Assembly: GCA_025464025.1 (NCBI GenBank)
Contig: JAODBP010000007.1
Location: forward strand, 1 to 35,493
Reading direction: 5' to 3'
DNA: 35,493 nt
Source: Actinomycetes bacterium
GTDB taxonomy: Bacteria; Actinomycetota; Acidimicrobiia; Acidimicrobiales; CADCSY01
The notes below the pieces were generated by a model. The model worked only from the letters and a program-made list of their open reading frames with translations. It ran no database searches and was not told where the DNA came from. The position numbers were made by a program, and so were the translations under genes. Each line of letters opens with the position of its first letter. Position 1 is the stretch's first letter. Shown piece after piece: positions 1 through 7,208 of this stretch.

Positions 1-268
1 CCGGCATGGTGCGCAGCTCACGACCCAACCGGATCCAACGGTGCGTCTCCGCCAACGGCCGCCGGCACCGCCGGGCCAGCAACGCGGCACCCGACTTGGC
101 ACCCGACCCCGCCCACTCCTTCTTCGCATCCCACGCACCCGCCGCACCGGCACGCACGGCCTGGAGCTGCGAGATCCGCCGATCCAGCTCCACGATCGAC
201 TCGCCATCGGCCAGCGCGGACGGGTCCATCCCGACCAGCTCCTCCACCCCTGCCGCCAGCAACTCCAC
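1..268 (-). CDS. DUF222/HNH (13E12-type) protein, N-terminal part, runs off left edge
   Basis: Partial gene: 89 codons are visible and the C-terminus lies beyond the window. The reading frame gives the conserved N-terminus of the DUF222 family, with a region reading LADGESIVELDRRISQLQA followed by a Trp-rich stretch, the segment RRPLAETHRWIRLGRELR and a closing TMP. Family members usually carry a C-terminal HNH nuclease motif, which would be outside this window, and are often present in many copies in actinobacterial genomes. The start is uncertain: GTG at 268 sits directly behind GGAGG, and an internal ATG 13 codons later is another option. The frame stays open upstream without another ATG. 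Family recognition is fairly secure; nuclease activity cannot be judged from this part. Confidence 0.72.
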   Translation of the reverse strand, partial: MELLAAGVEELVGMDPSALADGESIVELDRRISQLQAVRAGAAGAWDAKKEWAGSGAKSGAALLARRCRRPLAETHRWIRLGRELRTMP

Positions 269-315
269 ACCTCCATCATGACGAGGGGGTGTGACACTGA
301 AACCGGACGAATCGG

Positions 316-1863
316 TCAGGGGGCGAGGAACACGAGCGGGACCCCGTCGATCGAGCCGTTCGGCGACGACGGGCAGTCGCTCGCCCGCTCCAACGTCACG
401 TGGATCGCGTAGTCGGGGGTGTGTCGCACGACCACCTCGCTGCCGGGAGTGCGGTCCCACGCGTGGCCGCCGCCCGGCCCGACGGCGAGACCGGCGATCC
501 CGGGATAGGTGCGCCGCAGGCGCTGCTTCGCGTCACGCAGCACCTGCTCGACGTGTGCCCGGTCGCTCGTCCGGCTGGCCACGGCGGGCAGGCCGTCGCC
601 ACCCGTGTGCTGATCGATCACCAGCGAGCCCGGGCACCGCACCGGGCCGACGCCGCGCACGTAGTAGCGGTCGAGCTCGGGGGCGGTGCCGAGCACCACG
701 AGCTTGCCGGCGATCGGTACGACCAGCTCGAGCACACCACCCGGCGGGCCGAGCAGCCCGGGGGGCAGCGGGACCCACGAGTTGCCGTCGGTCGAGGTCC
801 ACGCCGCCACGTGCCCGTCGGCCTCTCCGGCCGCGACGTAGAGGCCGTCGACCCGCGTCACCCGGCGCACGTGGGCATCGGGGAAGCGATCGAGGAACGA
901 CGGCTCCTCGGACCATCGCCGGCCGTCGCCGCTGCCCCGCAGGAGGGCAGTCGGCTGCCCGTGGACGTCGAGCCGGTCGGCGAACGCGACGGTCGCGCCG
1001 GGCGCCACGGTGAGCGGGTACTGCTGGTCGGCGATGGCGGTGTCCTTCGCCTGACCCCACACGTGAGGATCGGTGGCCGACCAGGTGACCGATGTCCACC
1101 AGCCCAGCAGCCGGCCACCGCCGAGGCCGACCACGTTGACCGAGCCTCCGTCGTGGCTGTCGAGCACCTTGGTCCACCGCGCACCGTCGCGGGATGTCCA
1201 GATGCCGGCCCAGCCACTGCTCGCGCCGCCGGTGGCAACCCAGTCCCCGCCGACGCGCTGCAGGCCGTCGACGAACGGTCGGCCCATCTGCGGCGCCGGC
1301 GCGCCGAAGGGGTCGACGGCATCGATGGCGGACCACGTGCGGCCGGCGTCGTCCGTTCGCCACAGGAACGTCGTGCGGCCGGCGTCCTCACCCGAGGCAC
1401 CGGTGGCGATGCCCCCGCGACCGTCGAGCGCGATGGCCATGACGGTGCCGCGCTGGTCGGGCACCTCCGCCGCTTGCCATCGCAGCCCGTCGGTCGTCCA
1501 CCAGATCACCGCCCGGCTCCCCGCGCCGCCGCCCGCCACGGCTACGCCGTCGCCTGACGCCACCGCCTGCTGGATCGTGCCGGTCCGCAGCCCGGCGGCG
1601 GCCTTCGGCACGCTGGCCCAGCCTTCGGCGGTGACCGACCCTGCCGGCAGGCCGTCCGTCATGTGCACGCTCGTCGGCGCTGGGTCGCGGCCGGAGGTGG
1701 CGATGCCCGCACCGAGGACGACCACCACGACAGCCACGCCTGCACGGGCGAGCCGACGCCGTCGGAACCGGTCGACCACCGATCGTCCGTCGGGCACATC
1801 GACACCGTCGATGCGGGTCCGGAGCTGCCACGCTGCGGTGCGGCCGAGCTCGTCGATCGTCAT
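316..1863 (-). CDS. Membrane-anchored Asp-box (BNR-like) repeat protein, sigma-factor partner
   Basis: 515 residues. The ATG (1863-1861) overlaps the stop of the sigma factor gene in an ATGA arrangement, so the two are very likely co-translated. A cytoplasmic N-terminus of about 39 residues, rich in Arg near the membrane, precedes one hydrophobic segment (about 40-56). The rest should lie outside the cell. Five Asp-box-like motifs (DG/DDAG followed by x-x-W) lie at about residues 123-129, 170-177, 224-230, 311-317 and 357-363, as in sialidase/BNR beta-propellers. No sialidase catalytic arginine set was recognised, so a binding or sensing propeller is more likely than an enzyme. The last ~100 residues form a separate unrecognised domain with two cysteines. 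Position and topology suggest an anti-sigma or signal-sensing partner, which is inference; no zinc-binding anti-sigma motif is visible. Confidence 0.75.
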   Translation of the reverse strand: MTIDELGRTAAWQLRTRIDGVDVPDGRSVVDRFRRRRLARAGVAVVVVVLGAGIATSGRDPAPTSVHMTDGLPAGSVTAEGWASVPKAAAGLRTGTIQQAVASGDGVAVAGGGAGSRAVIWWTTDGLRWQAAEVPDQRGTVMAIALDGRGGIATGASGEDAGRTTFLWRTDDAGRTWSAIDAVDPFGAPAPQMGRPFVDGLQRVGGDWVATGGASSGWAGIWTSRDGARWTKVLDSHDGGSVNVVGLGGGRLLGWWTSVTWSATDPHVWGQAKDTAIADQQYPLTVAPGATVAFADRLDVHGQPTALLRGSGDGRRWSEEPSFLDRFPDAHVRRVTRVDGLYVAAGEADGHVAAWTSTDGNSWVPLPPGLLGPPGGVLELVVPIAGKLVVLGTAPELDRYYVRGVGPVRCPGSLVIDQHTGGDGLPAVASRTSDRAHVEQVLRDAKQRLRRTYPGIAGLAVGPGGGHAWDRTPGSEVVVRHTPDYAIHVTLERASDCPSSPNGSIDGVPLVFLAP

Positions 1864-2369
1864 GTCGCCTCCTCGTCGAGCGCCGACGCCAGTCGCTTCC
1901 GGCCGTCGTGGAGGTGGACCCGCACGGTCGCTTCGGCGATCCCGAGCACCACGGCGATCTCGGCCGTCGACCGGTCCTCGAGGTAGTGCAGGGCCACGCA
2001 CTGGGCCTGGCGCCGGGGCAGGGCGCGCACGGCGGCCCAGAACCGCTCGTCCACCGGCTCGGCTGCGACCGGTGGCCGACGCAGCGCCACGCGTGCCAGT
2101 GCCCGCGCCTCCCGGCCCCGACGCCGGAGCGTCGAGGTCGCCAGGTTGGCGGCGACCCGTCGCACCCAGGCCGCGGGGTCGTCATAGCCGGCGATCCGGT
2201 CCCACCGCCGGAAGGCGCGCACGAACGCCTCCTGGGCCAGCTCCTCGGCGCCGGGCCCGCGCCCGGCCAGGGCCGCGGTGAGGGCGACGACCGTGCGGTA
2301 CTCGGCCGCGAAGAAGTCGTCGAACGAGCGGGCCGGGTCGTCCGTCGGTCGCACCCGCACCCCCTCCAT
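1860..2369 (-). CDS. RNA polymerase ECF-type sigma factor (SigE-like)
   Basis: 169 residues, typical ECF length. Region 2 is seen at about residues 15-62 (DDFFAAEYRTVVALTAAL, then AEELAQEAFVRAFRRW). Region 4 with its helix-turn-helix is at about 110-160 (ALPRRQAQCVALHYLEDRS, then AEIAVVLGIAEATVRVHLH). No extra domain is present. It reads directly into the membrane-anchored Asp-box protein through a 4-base overlap, so that protein is the probable regulator or target. Start choice: ATG 2369 gives the longest form, but a GGAGG lies about 8 bases before an in-frame GTG at 2354, so the true start may be five codons later. Divergent from the SDR gene, with 45 bases between them. Function class is secure; regulon and signal are unknown. 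Confidence 0.88.
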   Translation of the reverse strand: MEGVRVRPTDDPARSFDDFFAAEYRTVVALTAALAGRGPGAEELAQEAFVRAFRRWDRIAGYDDPAAWVRRVAANLATSTLRRRGREARALARVALRRPPVAAEPVDERFWAAVRALPRRQAQCVALHYLEDRSTAEIAVVLGIAEATVRVHLHDGRKRLASALDEEAT

Positions 2370-2395
2370 GGCCGGCTACACGCCGCAGCCTGCCG

Positions 2396-2403
2396 AAACG
2401 TTT
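2396..2403. promoter_or_regulatory. AAACGTTT palindrome between divergent sigma factor and SDR genes
   Basis: A perfect 8-base palindrome in the 45-base divergent gap. It is AT-rich compared with its surroundings and overlaps the proposed -10 of the SDR gene by one base. It could be an operator or simply part of overlapping promoters; the short length makes chance possible. Confidence 0.25.
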
Positions 2404-2408
2404 ACCGT
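2403..2408 (+). promoter_or_regulatory. -10 element TACCGT of the SDR gene (leaderless)
   Basis: TACCGT is followed by exactly six bases and the ATG at 2415, which places the expected transcription start at or next to the start codon. No Shine-Dalgarno is present. No convincing -35 is seen. Confidence 0.45.
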
Positions 2409-2414
2409 CGGGGC

Positions 2415-3254
2415 ATGGGGGATGCACAGACCAAGGTCGCACTCGTCACCGGCGCGAGCCGGGGGATCGGGAAGGCGTCGGCGCTGAAGCTGGCCGAGGC
2501 CGGGTTCGACGTGGCCATCACGGCCCGGACCGAGCGCGAGGGCGAGGGGCGCACCGAGGCCAACTCGGTGCGGGGCGACGACCCGATCGTCACGATCCCC
2601 GGGAGCCTGGAGACCACGGCCAAGGAGATCGAGGCGCGGGGCCAGCGGGCCTTCACGGTGCGGATGGACCTGCTCGACCCTGACGCCGTCGTCGCCGCGC
2701 CCAAGGCCGTGCTCGCCGAGTGGGGCCGCATCGACGTGCTCTTCAACAACGCCATCTTCCAGGGCGGCGCCACCATGGACCGGCTGCTCGACCTCACACC
2801 CGACGCCATGGAGCGGCTGGTCCGCGGCAACTACGTGCACCAGGTGCTGCTCACCCAGCAGGTGCTGCCCCACATGGTCGAGCGGGGCTCGGGCCGGGTC
2901 ATCAACATGGTCTCCGGCTCGGCCCGCCTCGATCCCATCGGCCCGGCCGGCGAGGGCGGCTGGGGCATCGGCTACTCGGCGTCGAAGGCGGCCTTCGGCC
3001 GGGTGGCCGGCGGCATCAACGCCGAGTTCGGACCCAAGGGCGTGCTGGCGTTCAACGTCGACCCCGGCAACGTCATCACCGAGAAGCGCCGGGCGCTGCG
3101 GCCCAAGGACGAGTTCGAGGGCAACTTCGGCGCCGAGTCACCCGAGGCCACCGGCGCGGCCGTCGCCTGGCTCGCCTCCGACGAGGGCGCGTCGAAGTTC
3201 CTCGGCAAGTGGATCTTCGCCCCCAAGCTCACCGAGGACCTCGGCCTGTTGTGA
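2415..3254 (+). CDS. Short-chain dehydrogenase/reductase (SDR family)
   Basis: 279 residues. Classical SDR with the Rossmann cofactor motif TGASRGIG at residues 12-19, the NNA motif at 111-113, a Ser in MVSGS (167/169), and the YxxxK catalytic pair Y187/K191 (YSASK). The segment VDPGNVITEK follows, as in many SDRs where a PG motif closes the active site. The insertion at about 45-70 (after TARTERE) is longer than in minimal SDRs and is typical of a group of about 280 residues. The Arg-rich TART region after beta-2 suggests NADP(H), with low certainty. Substrate unknown. The start is supported by a -10 hexamer six bases upstream; a longer frame upstream overlaps the sigma gene and was not used. 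The HTH gene follows after 41 bases with its own putative promoter. Confidence 0.9.
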   Translation: MGDAQTKVALVTGASRGIGKASALKLAEAGFDVAITARTEREGEGRTEANSVRGDDPIVTIPGSLETTAKEIEARGQRAFTVRMDLLDPDAVVAAPKAVLAEWGRIDVLFNNAIFQGGATMDRLLDLTPDAMERLVRGNYVHQVLLTQQVLPHMVERGSGRVINMVSGSARLDPIGPAGEGGWGIGYSASKAAFGRVAGGINAEFGPKGVLAFNVDPGNVITEKRRALRPKDEFEGNFGAESPEATGAAVAWLASDEGASKFLGKWIFAPKLTEDLGLL

Positions 3255-3283
3255 GGGTGGCCAAGGGGGCTTGACGGTCCCTC

Positions 3284-3289
3284 TACGTT
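3284..3289 (+). promoter_or_regulatory. -10 element TACGTT of the small HTH gene (leaderless)
   Basis: TACGTT, then six bases, then ATG at 3296. The arrangement matches the other leaderless candidates in this window. A TTGACG lies only seven bases upstream, too close to be its -35. Confidence 0.42.
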
Positions 3290-3295
3290 GTCGCC

Positions 3296-3649
3296 ATGGC
3301 CCACCCGCTCCTCGACGCGCTGCGCCCGGTGGCCGACGCCATCGACGCGACGATCGTGTCGAAGTCGAAGCTGCGCGAGGGCGACATCGAGCTGAGCTGG
3401 GAGGGCGAGGTCGTCGGCGGCCTGCGCCTGCCCGAGCCAGGTGGCGGGTTGGCGGTGCACGTGGCCGCCGTCGAGCGCGAGCTGGGCCAGTCGCTGGCCG
3501 AGTGCGATCGCGAGGGCAAGCAGCGGGCGGTGAAGCTGCTCGCCGAGCGCGGCGCGTTCCGCCTGCGGAAGTCGGTCGAAGAGGTCGCCACCCTGCTCGG
3601 CGTCTCCCGCTTCACCGTCTACAACTACCTGAACCGCCCCGAGGAGTAG
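3296..3649 (+). CDS. Small YheO/DauR-like helix-turn-helix protein
   Basis: 117 residues. The C-terminal ~45 residues (DREGKQRAVKLLAERGAF, then VEEVATLLGVSRFTVYNYLN) match the HTH found at the C-terminus of YheO/DauR-type regulators, where the recognition helix reads VSRFTVYNYL. The N-terminal ~70 residues are short and do not form a recognisable full PAS-like YheO domain, so the protein looks like a reduced relative. Transcribed alone, downstream of the SDR gene, from what looks like a leaderless promoter. It ends in Pro-Glu-Glu followed by an exact 12-base duplication of the last four codons including the stop. A DNA-binding regulator is likely; target unknown. Confidence 0.75.
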   Translation: MAHPLLDALRPVADAIDATIVSKSKLREGDIELSWEGEVVGGLRLPEPGGGLAVHVAAVERELGQSLAECDREGKQRAVKLLAERGAFRLRKSVEEVATLLGVSRFTVYNYLNRPEE

Positions 3650-3661
3650 CCCGAGGAGTAG
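3638..3661 (+). repeat. Perfect 12-base tandem duplication across a stop codon
   Basis: CCCGAGGAGTAG occurs twice in direct succession (3638-3649 and 3650-3661). The first copy is the end of the HTH gene including TAG; the second repeats the codons and the stop in the same frame, giving two in-frame stops. Confidence 0.9.
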
Positions 3662-3673
3662 GCCGGCCTCCGG

Positions 3674-3910
3674 TCAGTCGGCGACGCTGACCTGGAGCGA
3701 GATCCGCTCCGCCCCGGCAGCCGTGGCCTGGCGGCAGAGCTGGTCCACGGCGGCGAGCACGGCCTCGGCCTCGCCGGTGGCGGACGAGCCGAACGGCCCG
3801 AACTCGACGTCGAGCCCGGCGGCTCGGACGGCGTCGTTCCCGGCGTTCACGTGCGGGCCCGGCGCGCCCTCCACGAACGGCTCGATCGTGAACTCCACGG
3901 ACAGGCGCAT
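3674..3910 (-). CDS. Thiamine-binding (YkoF/MTH1187-type) family protein
   Basis: 78 residues. Begins MRLSVEFTIEPFVEG and contains FGPFGSSATGEAEAVLAAV, the pattern of the small ferredoxin-like fold proteins of the MTH1187/YkoF superfamily: beta strand, a glycine-rich turn, and a second half ending in strands such as ISLQVSV. Family members have been linked to thiamine or hydroxymethylpyrimidine binding; for this protein the ligand is unproven. It stands alone, convergent to the HTH gene and divergent from the EAL-GGDEF gene. The ATG at 3910 is preceded by TACCCT seven bases upstream, so the transcript is probably leaderless. Longer frames upstream have no support. Confidence 0.72.
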   Translation of the reverse strand: MRLSVEFTIEPFVEGAPGPHVNAGNDAVRAAGLDVEFGPFGSSATGEAEAVLAAVDQLCRQATAAGAERISLQVSVAD

Positions 3911-3917
3911 CGGCGGC

Positions 3918-3923
3918 AGGGTA
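3918..3923 (-). promoter_or_regulatory. -10 element TACCCT of the thiamine-binding-type gene (leaderless)
   Basis: On the minus strand TACCCT is followed by seven bases and the ATG at 3910. No Shine-Dalgarno is present. Confidence 0.4.
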
Positions 3924-4021
3924 CTGCCGACCGCCGCGATCCGGCGTTCGTCAGACTCGGGGAAGCCAACGTTCACCTCGGAGACCTCAATCCGCTGCTG
4001 GATCTGCCGAGGTGTCCAGTG

Positions 4022-6157
4022 ATGCCCCCTCGCGTCCCCCCGGCTCCGCCGCGCCCCGATGACCGTGACGCGGTGCACACCCTGCTGCGCGCCGGGTCGA
4101 TCGTCGCCGCCTACCAACCCGTCGTGCGCCTGCGCGACGACGAGGTCGTGGGCTACGAGGCCCTCGCCCGCATGTCGATCACGCCGGAGCGGGCGCCCGA
4201 CGTGTGGCTCCGCATCGCCGAGGCCGCCGGGCTCCGCACCCAGCTCGAGGTGGCCTGCCTCCACGCCGCCACCACCCACGGCCTGCCGCCCGGCGACCAG
4301 CTCCTGTTCGTGAACCTCAGCCCCTCGCTCCTCGGCGACTCCCGGGTCGTCGAGGCACTCGAGCCCGTTGCTTCCCGCCTGGTGATCGAGGTCAGCGAGC
4401 AGGAGCAGGTGGCCGACTACGACCTCCTCGCCCGGCACCTGGCCGACTGGCAGGACCGCGGCACCCAGGTCGCGGTCGACGACACCGGCTCGGGCTACGC
4501 CAGCCTCCGCCACGTCCTCCGCCTGGCCCCCGACTTCATCAAGCTCGACAAGTCGCTCGTCGACGGCGTCGACCACGACCGGAGCCTCCGGGCGCTCGTC
4601 GCCTCGTTCGTCGCCTTCGCCCGCGAGTCGGGGGCATCGGTCGTGGCCGAGGGCGTCGAGACCCGCGACCAGCTCGCCGCGCTGCGCGACGCCGGCGTCC
4701 ACCTGGCCCAGGGCTACCTGCTGGGCCGGCCCGGCGCCGGGTGGCGGTCCCCGGTGACCCGCAAGCGCAGCCTCCGGCTCGAGCACTGCGCCACGGTGGC
4801 CGAGGTCGGCGAGTCGGTGTGCGAGCACCTCGAGGCCCTCGGCGTCATGCCCAGCCTCTACCTCGAGCGCGACGGCCTCCTCCGCTGCGTCGCCCAGCGC
4901 GGCCTCTGGCAGGTGCTCGACGGCCTCTCGCCCGGCGCCGGCATCACCGGGCAGGCCTACACCGACGACGAGCTGGTGGTCGTCGACGACGTGGCCACCG
5001 CCGAGCACTACCTCGAGGCCATCCCCGGCGTGGTGGCCGAGGCGTGCACCCCGATCCGCGTCGACGGCCGCCCGGTCGGCGCCCTCAACATCGACAGCAC
5101 GCGCCCGCTCACGCCGGCCGACGTCGACGAGCTCACCCGGGCCGGCGAGCTGGTCGGCCAGCGACTGCGGTCGCTGCGCCTGGCGCCCGATTCCGGCCCC
5201 CTGGCCCGCCTCGTCGCCGCGACCATCCGACTCGAGCGATCGAGCACCGAGGAGTCGATCGCGGACGTGCTCCTCGACGCGGCCAGCGAGATCACCGACA
5301 TGTCGACCGCCGTGCTGGTGCGCCAGCGCGACGGCGACCGGCCCCCGTCGTCGGTCGTGCGGGGCCCGCTCCGCGACGCCATCCTGCGCATCGACGTCCG
5401 CAAGCTGGCCAACCTCGTCGAGCTGATGGTGCCGAGCCGCTCCTGCTACACGGCCGGGGACGACCGCGCCGTCGGCATGGTCGGCACCGAGGTCCTGCGC
5501 GAGGCCGGCATCCGCAGCGTCGTCGTGGTGCCCATCCGGCCCTCGACCGGCGAGCCCGGCCTCCTCGCCGTGGCCTCGACCCGGCGCAAGCAGCTCCACA
5601 CCGACACCATCGAGCTGCTCGAGCTGCTGGCCGCCCTGGCCGCGGCCCGGCTCGAGACGCTGGGCCACATCGGTGCCCTCCGCCGCCAGGCCACCGAGGA
5701 TCCGCTCACCGGGCTCGGCAACCGGGCCGCGTTCAACGAGGCGCTCGAGCTGTGGCGCCTGGAGCGGACGTCGGGCGCCGTGGCCGTGTTCGACGTCGAC
5801 GACTTCAAGCGGGTGAACGACACGTTCGGCCACCTCGAGGGCGACGGCGTGCTGAGCCGGCTGGCCGACGCCTTCCGCACGGTCGTGCGCCCGGCCGACG
5901 GGGTGTTCCGCCTCGGCGGCGACGAGTTCGCGGTGCTGCTGCCCCAGGCCACGGCGGCCGAGGCCAAGAACGTGGGCGACCGCCTCCAACTGGCGGCGTC
6001 GACGGTGCTGGCGTCGCGCGGCGCCGGGGTGTCGGTGGGGGTGGCGACGGCGGGCGACGGCGTGTCGGTCGAGGAGGCGCTGCGGGAGGCCGACCGCGAC
6101 CTCTACGAGGCCAAGCGCCACCGCCGGGCCCGCCCGGCTCCCGTCATCAGTTCATGA
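4022..6157 (+). CDS. c-di-GMP enzyme with EAL, GAF-like and GGDEF domains
   Basis: 711 residues, soluble, no transmembrane segment. The EAL phosphodiesterase domain comes first (about 25-240): YEALAR with E46-A47-L48, FVNLSP, IEVSE, DDTGSG, IKLDKS, VAEGVET and QGYLLGRP, so the metal-binding and catalytic residues look intact. The middle (about 250-535) holds one or two GAF-like regions with segments such as GITGQAYTDDELVVVDDVA and PIRVDGRPVGALNIDS. The C-terminal GGDEF domain (about 560-705) begins DPLTGLGNR and has an intact GGDEF at 632-636 with an RPAD inhibitory site at 623-626, so it may both make and sense c-di-GMP. EAL before GGDEF is the reverse of the usual order. GTG at 4019 is an adjacent alternative start. 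Encoded alone; the signal is unknown. Confidence 0.92.
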   Translation: MPPRVPPAPPRPDDRDAVHTLLRAGSIVAAYQPVVRLRDDEVVGYEALARMSITPERAPDVWLRIAEAAGLRTQLEVACLHAATTHGLPPGDQLLFVNLSPSLLGDSRVVEALEPVASRLVIEVSEQEQVADYDLLARHLADWQDRGTQVAVDDTGSGYASLRHVLRLAPDFIKLDKSLVDGVDHDRSLRALVASFVAFARESGASVVAEGVETRDQLAALRDAGVHLAQGYLLGRPGAGWRSPVTRKRSLRLEHCATVAEVGESVCEHLEALGVMPSLYLERDGLLRCVAQRGLWQVLDGLSPGAGITGQAYTDDELVVVDDVATAEHYLEAIPGVVAEACTPIRVDGRPVGALNIDSTRPLTPADVDELTRAGELVGQRLRSLRLAPDSGPLARLVAATIRLERSSTEESIADVLLDAASEITDMSTAVLVRQRDGDRPPSSVVRGPLRDAILRIDVRKLANLVELMVPSRSCYTAGDDRAVGMVGTEVLREAGIRSVVVVPIRPSTGEPGLLAVASTRRKQLHTDTIELLELLAALAAARLETLGHIGALRRQATEDPLTGLGNRAAFNEALELWRLERTSGAVAVFDVDDFKRVNDTFGHLEGDGVLSRLADAFRTVVRPADGVFRLGGDEFAVLLPQATAAEAKNVGDRLQLAASTVLASRGAGVSVGVATAGDGVSVEEALREADRDLYEAKRHRRARPAPVISS

Positions 6158-6159
6158 AC
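6150..6159. promoter_or_regulatory. GTTCATGAAC palindrome at the end of the EAL-GGDEF gene
   Basis: A perfect 10-base palindrome overlapping the stop codon of the c-di-GMP gene and lying about 32 bases before the Rieske gene. It could be an operator for the oxygenase cluster. No regulator gene is adjacent. Confidence 0.25.
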
Positions 6160-6191
6160 CGGCAACACCGGCGACATTGACGTTTTGTTGA

Positions 6192-7208
6192 ATGGTCGAC
6201 ATGTGGGTCGACAACGAGACGGCGGGGCTGGAGCGCGCCTGGTACGCCGTCGCCCTGTCCGGCGAGGTGCAGGACGCCCCGGTGGGCGTGCGGGTGCTGG
6301 GCCGGGAGTGGGTGGTCGTCCGCCTGGCCGACGGGCTCGCCGCCTTCGAGGACCGCTGCCCCCACCGGCTGGCGCCCCTGTCGATCGGCACGGTCTGCGG
6401 CGCGACCCTCCAGTGCCGCTACCACGGCTGGGAGCTCGACCGGACGGGCGCGTGCGTGCGCATCCCGGCCCTGGGCGACGACAGCGCCATCCCGACGAAG
6501 GCCCGGGCCGCCACGCCGTTCGGGGTCGTCGAGCGCTACGGCCTGGTGTGGCTGGCGCCCGAGGAGCCGGTGTGCGACCTCCCCGACTTCCCCGAGTGGG
6601 ACGACCCCGCCTTCGACACGTGCTGGAACGAGCCGCGGTCGACGTCGGCCGGCGCCATCCAGCTCACCGACAACTTCCTCGACGCCACCCACCTGCCGAC
6701 CGTGCACACCACCACGTTCGGGGTCGAGGACGGCACCTACCTCCCGCCCCACGAGGTCACCCGCGACGGGTGGACGGCGTCGACCACCTACGTCGCCCCC
6801 TACCGGAACCACGACGACCCGCTGGTGGCCACGGGGGAGCACCCCCTCGTCCAGGAGCACCACCTGTTCAAGGAGTTCTCGACCGCGACCACGGCCCTGA
6901 TCCGCCTCCGGTTCCCGATGACGGGCGGCGTCCTTGCCATCCTGTTCTCGTGCCTGCCCGAGGGGAACGGCGCGTCGAAGGTGTTCAAGATGATGGCCCG
7001 CAACGACTTCGCCGGCGACCGGACCAAGATCGACGAGTCGATCGCGTTCGAGGACCGCGTGATGGACGAGGACCTCGCCGTCCTCGAGTCCTACCGCCAC
7101 ACCGCGGTGCCCCTCGACACCCGGGTCGAGGTCCACACCCGCAACGACAAGTTGGGCCTCGCCTACCGGCGGGTGCTCGCCGAACTGGTAGGAGCAGCCA
7201 GTGACTGA
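6192..7208 (+). CDS. Rieske non-haem iron oxygenase (alpha subunit type)
   Basis: 338 residues. The N-terminal Rieske domain binds a 2Fe-2S cluster through CPH (C56, H58) and CRYHGW (C75, H78). The C-terminal catalytic domain carries NFLDATHLPTVH, giving N161, D164, H167 and H172, the conserved bridging Asp and two His of the mononuclear iron site. Length and motif spacing fit vanillate O-demethylase/pheophorbide-oxygenase-like enzymes, which hydroxylate or demethylate aromatic or alicyclic substrates. A reductase partner is needed and is not encoded nearby. The stop overlaps the next gene (a 2OG-type oxygenase) by 8 bases, so the two are coupled. ATG at 6201 (three codons later) is an alternative start. 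Substrate unknown. Confidence 0.9.
   Translation: MVDMWVDNETAGLERAWYAVALSGEVQDAPVGVRVLGREWVVVRLADGLAAFEDRCPHRLAPLSIGTVCGATLQCRYHGWELDRTGACVRIPALGDDSAIPTKARAATPFGVVERYGLVWLAPEEPVCDLPDFPEWDDPAFDTCWNEPRSTSAGAIQLTDNFLDATHLPTVHTTTFGVEDGTYLPPHEVTRDGWTASTTYVAPYRNHDDPLVATGEHPLVQEHHLFKEFSTATTALIRLRFPMTGGVLAILFSCLPEGNGASKVFKMMARNDFAGDRTKIDESIAFEDRVMDEDLAVLESYRHTAVPLDTRVEVHTRNDKLGLAYRRVLAELVGAASD

Noticed and set aside
3674..6121. Very long minus-strand open frame (about 800 codons) opposite the EAL-GGDEF gene
   Set aside because: It is the GC-rich antisense shadow of the c-di-GMP gene: composition is low-complexity Gly/Ala/Arg/Glu/His and no domain is seen. Only its last 78 codons (3674-3910) are a real gene.
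6177..6182. TTGACG as a -35 box for the Rieske gene
   Set aside because: It lies only about 10 bases before the ATG. A -10 at normal spacing would fall inside the coding sequence and no TANNNT is found there.
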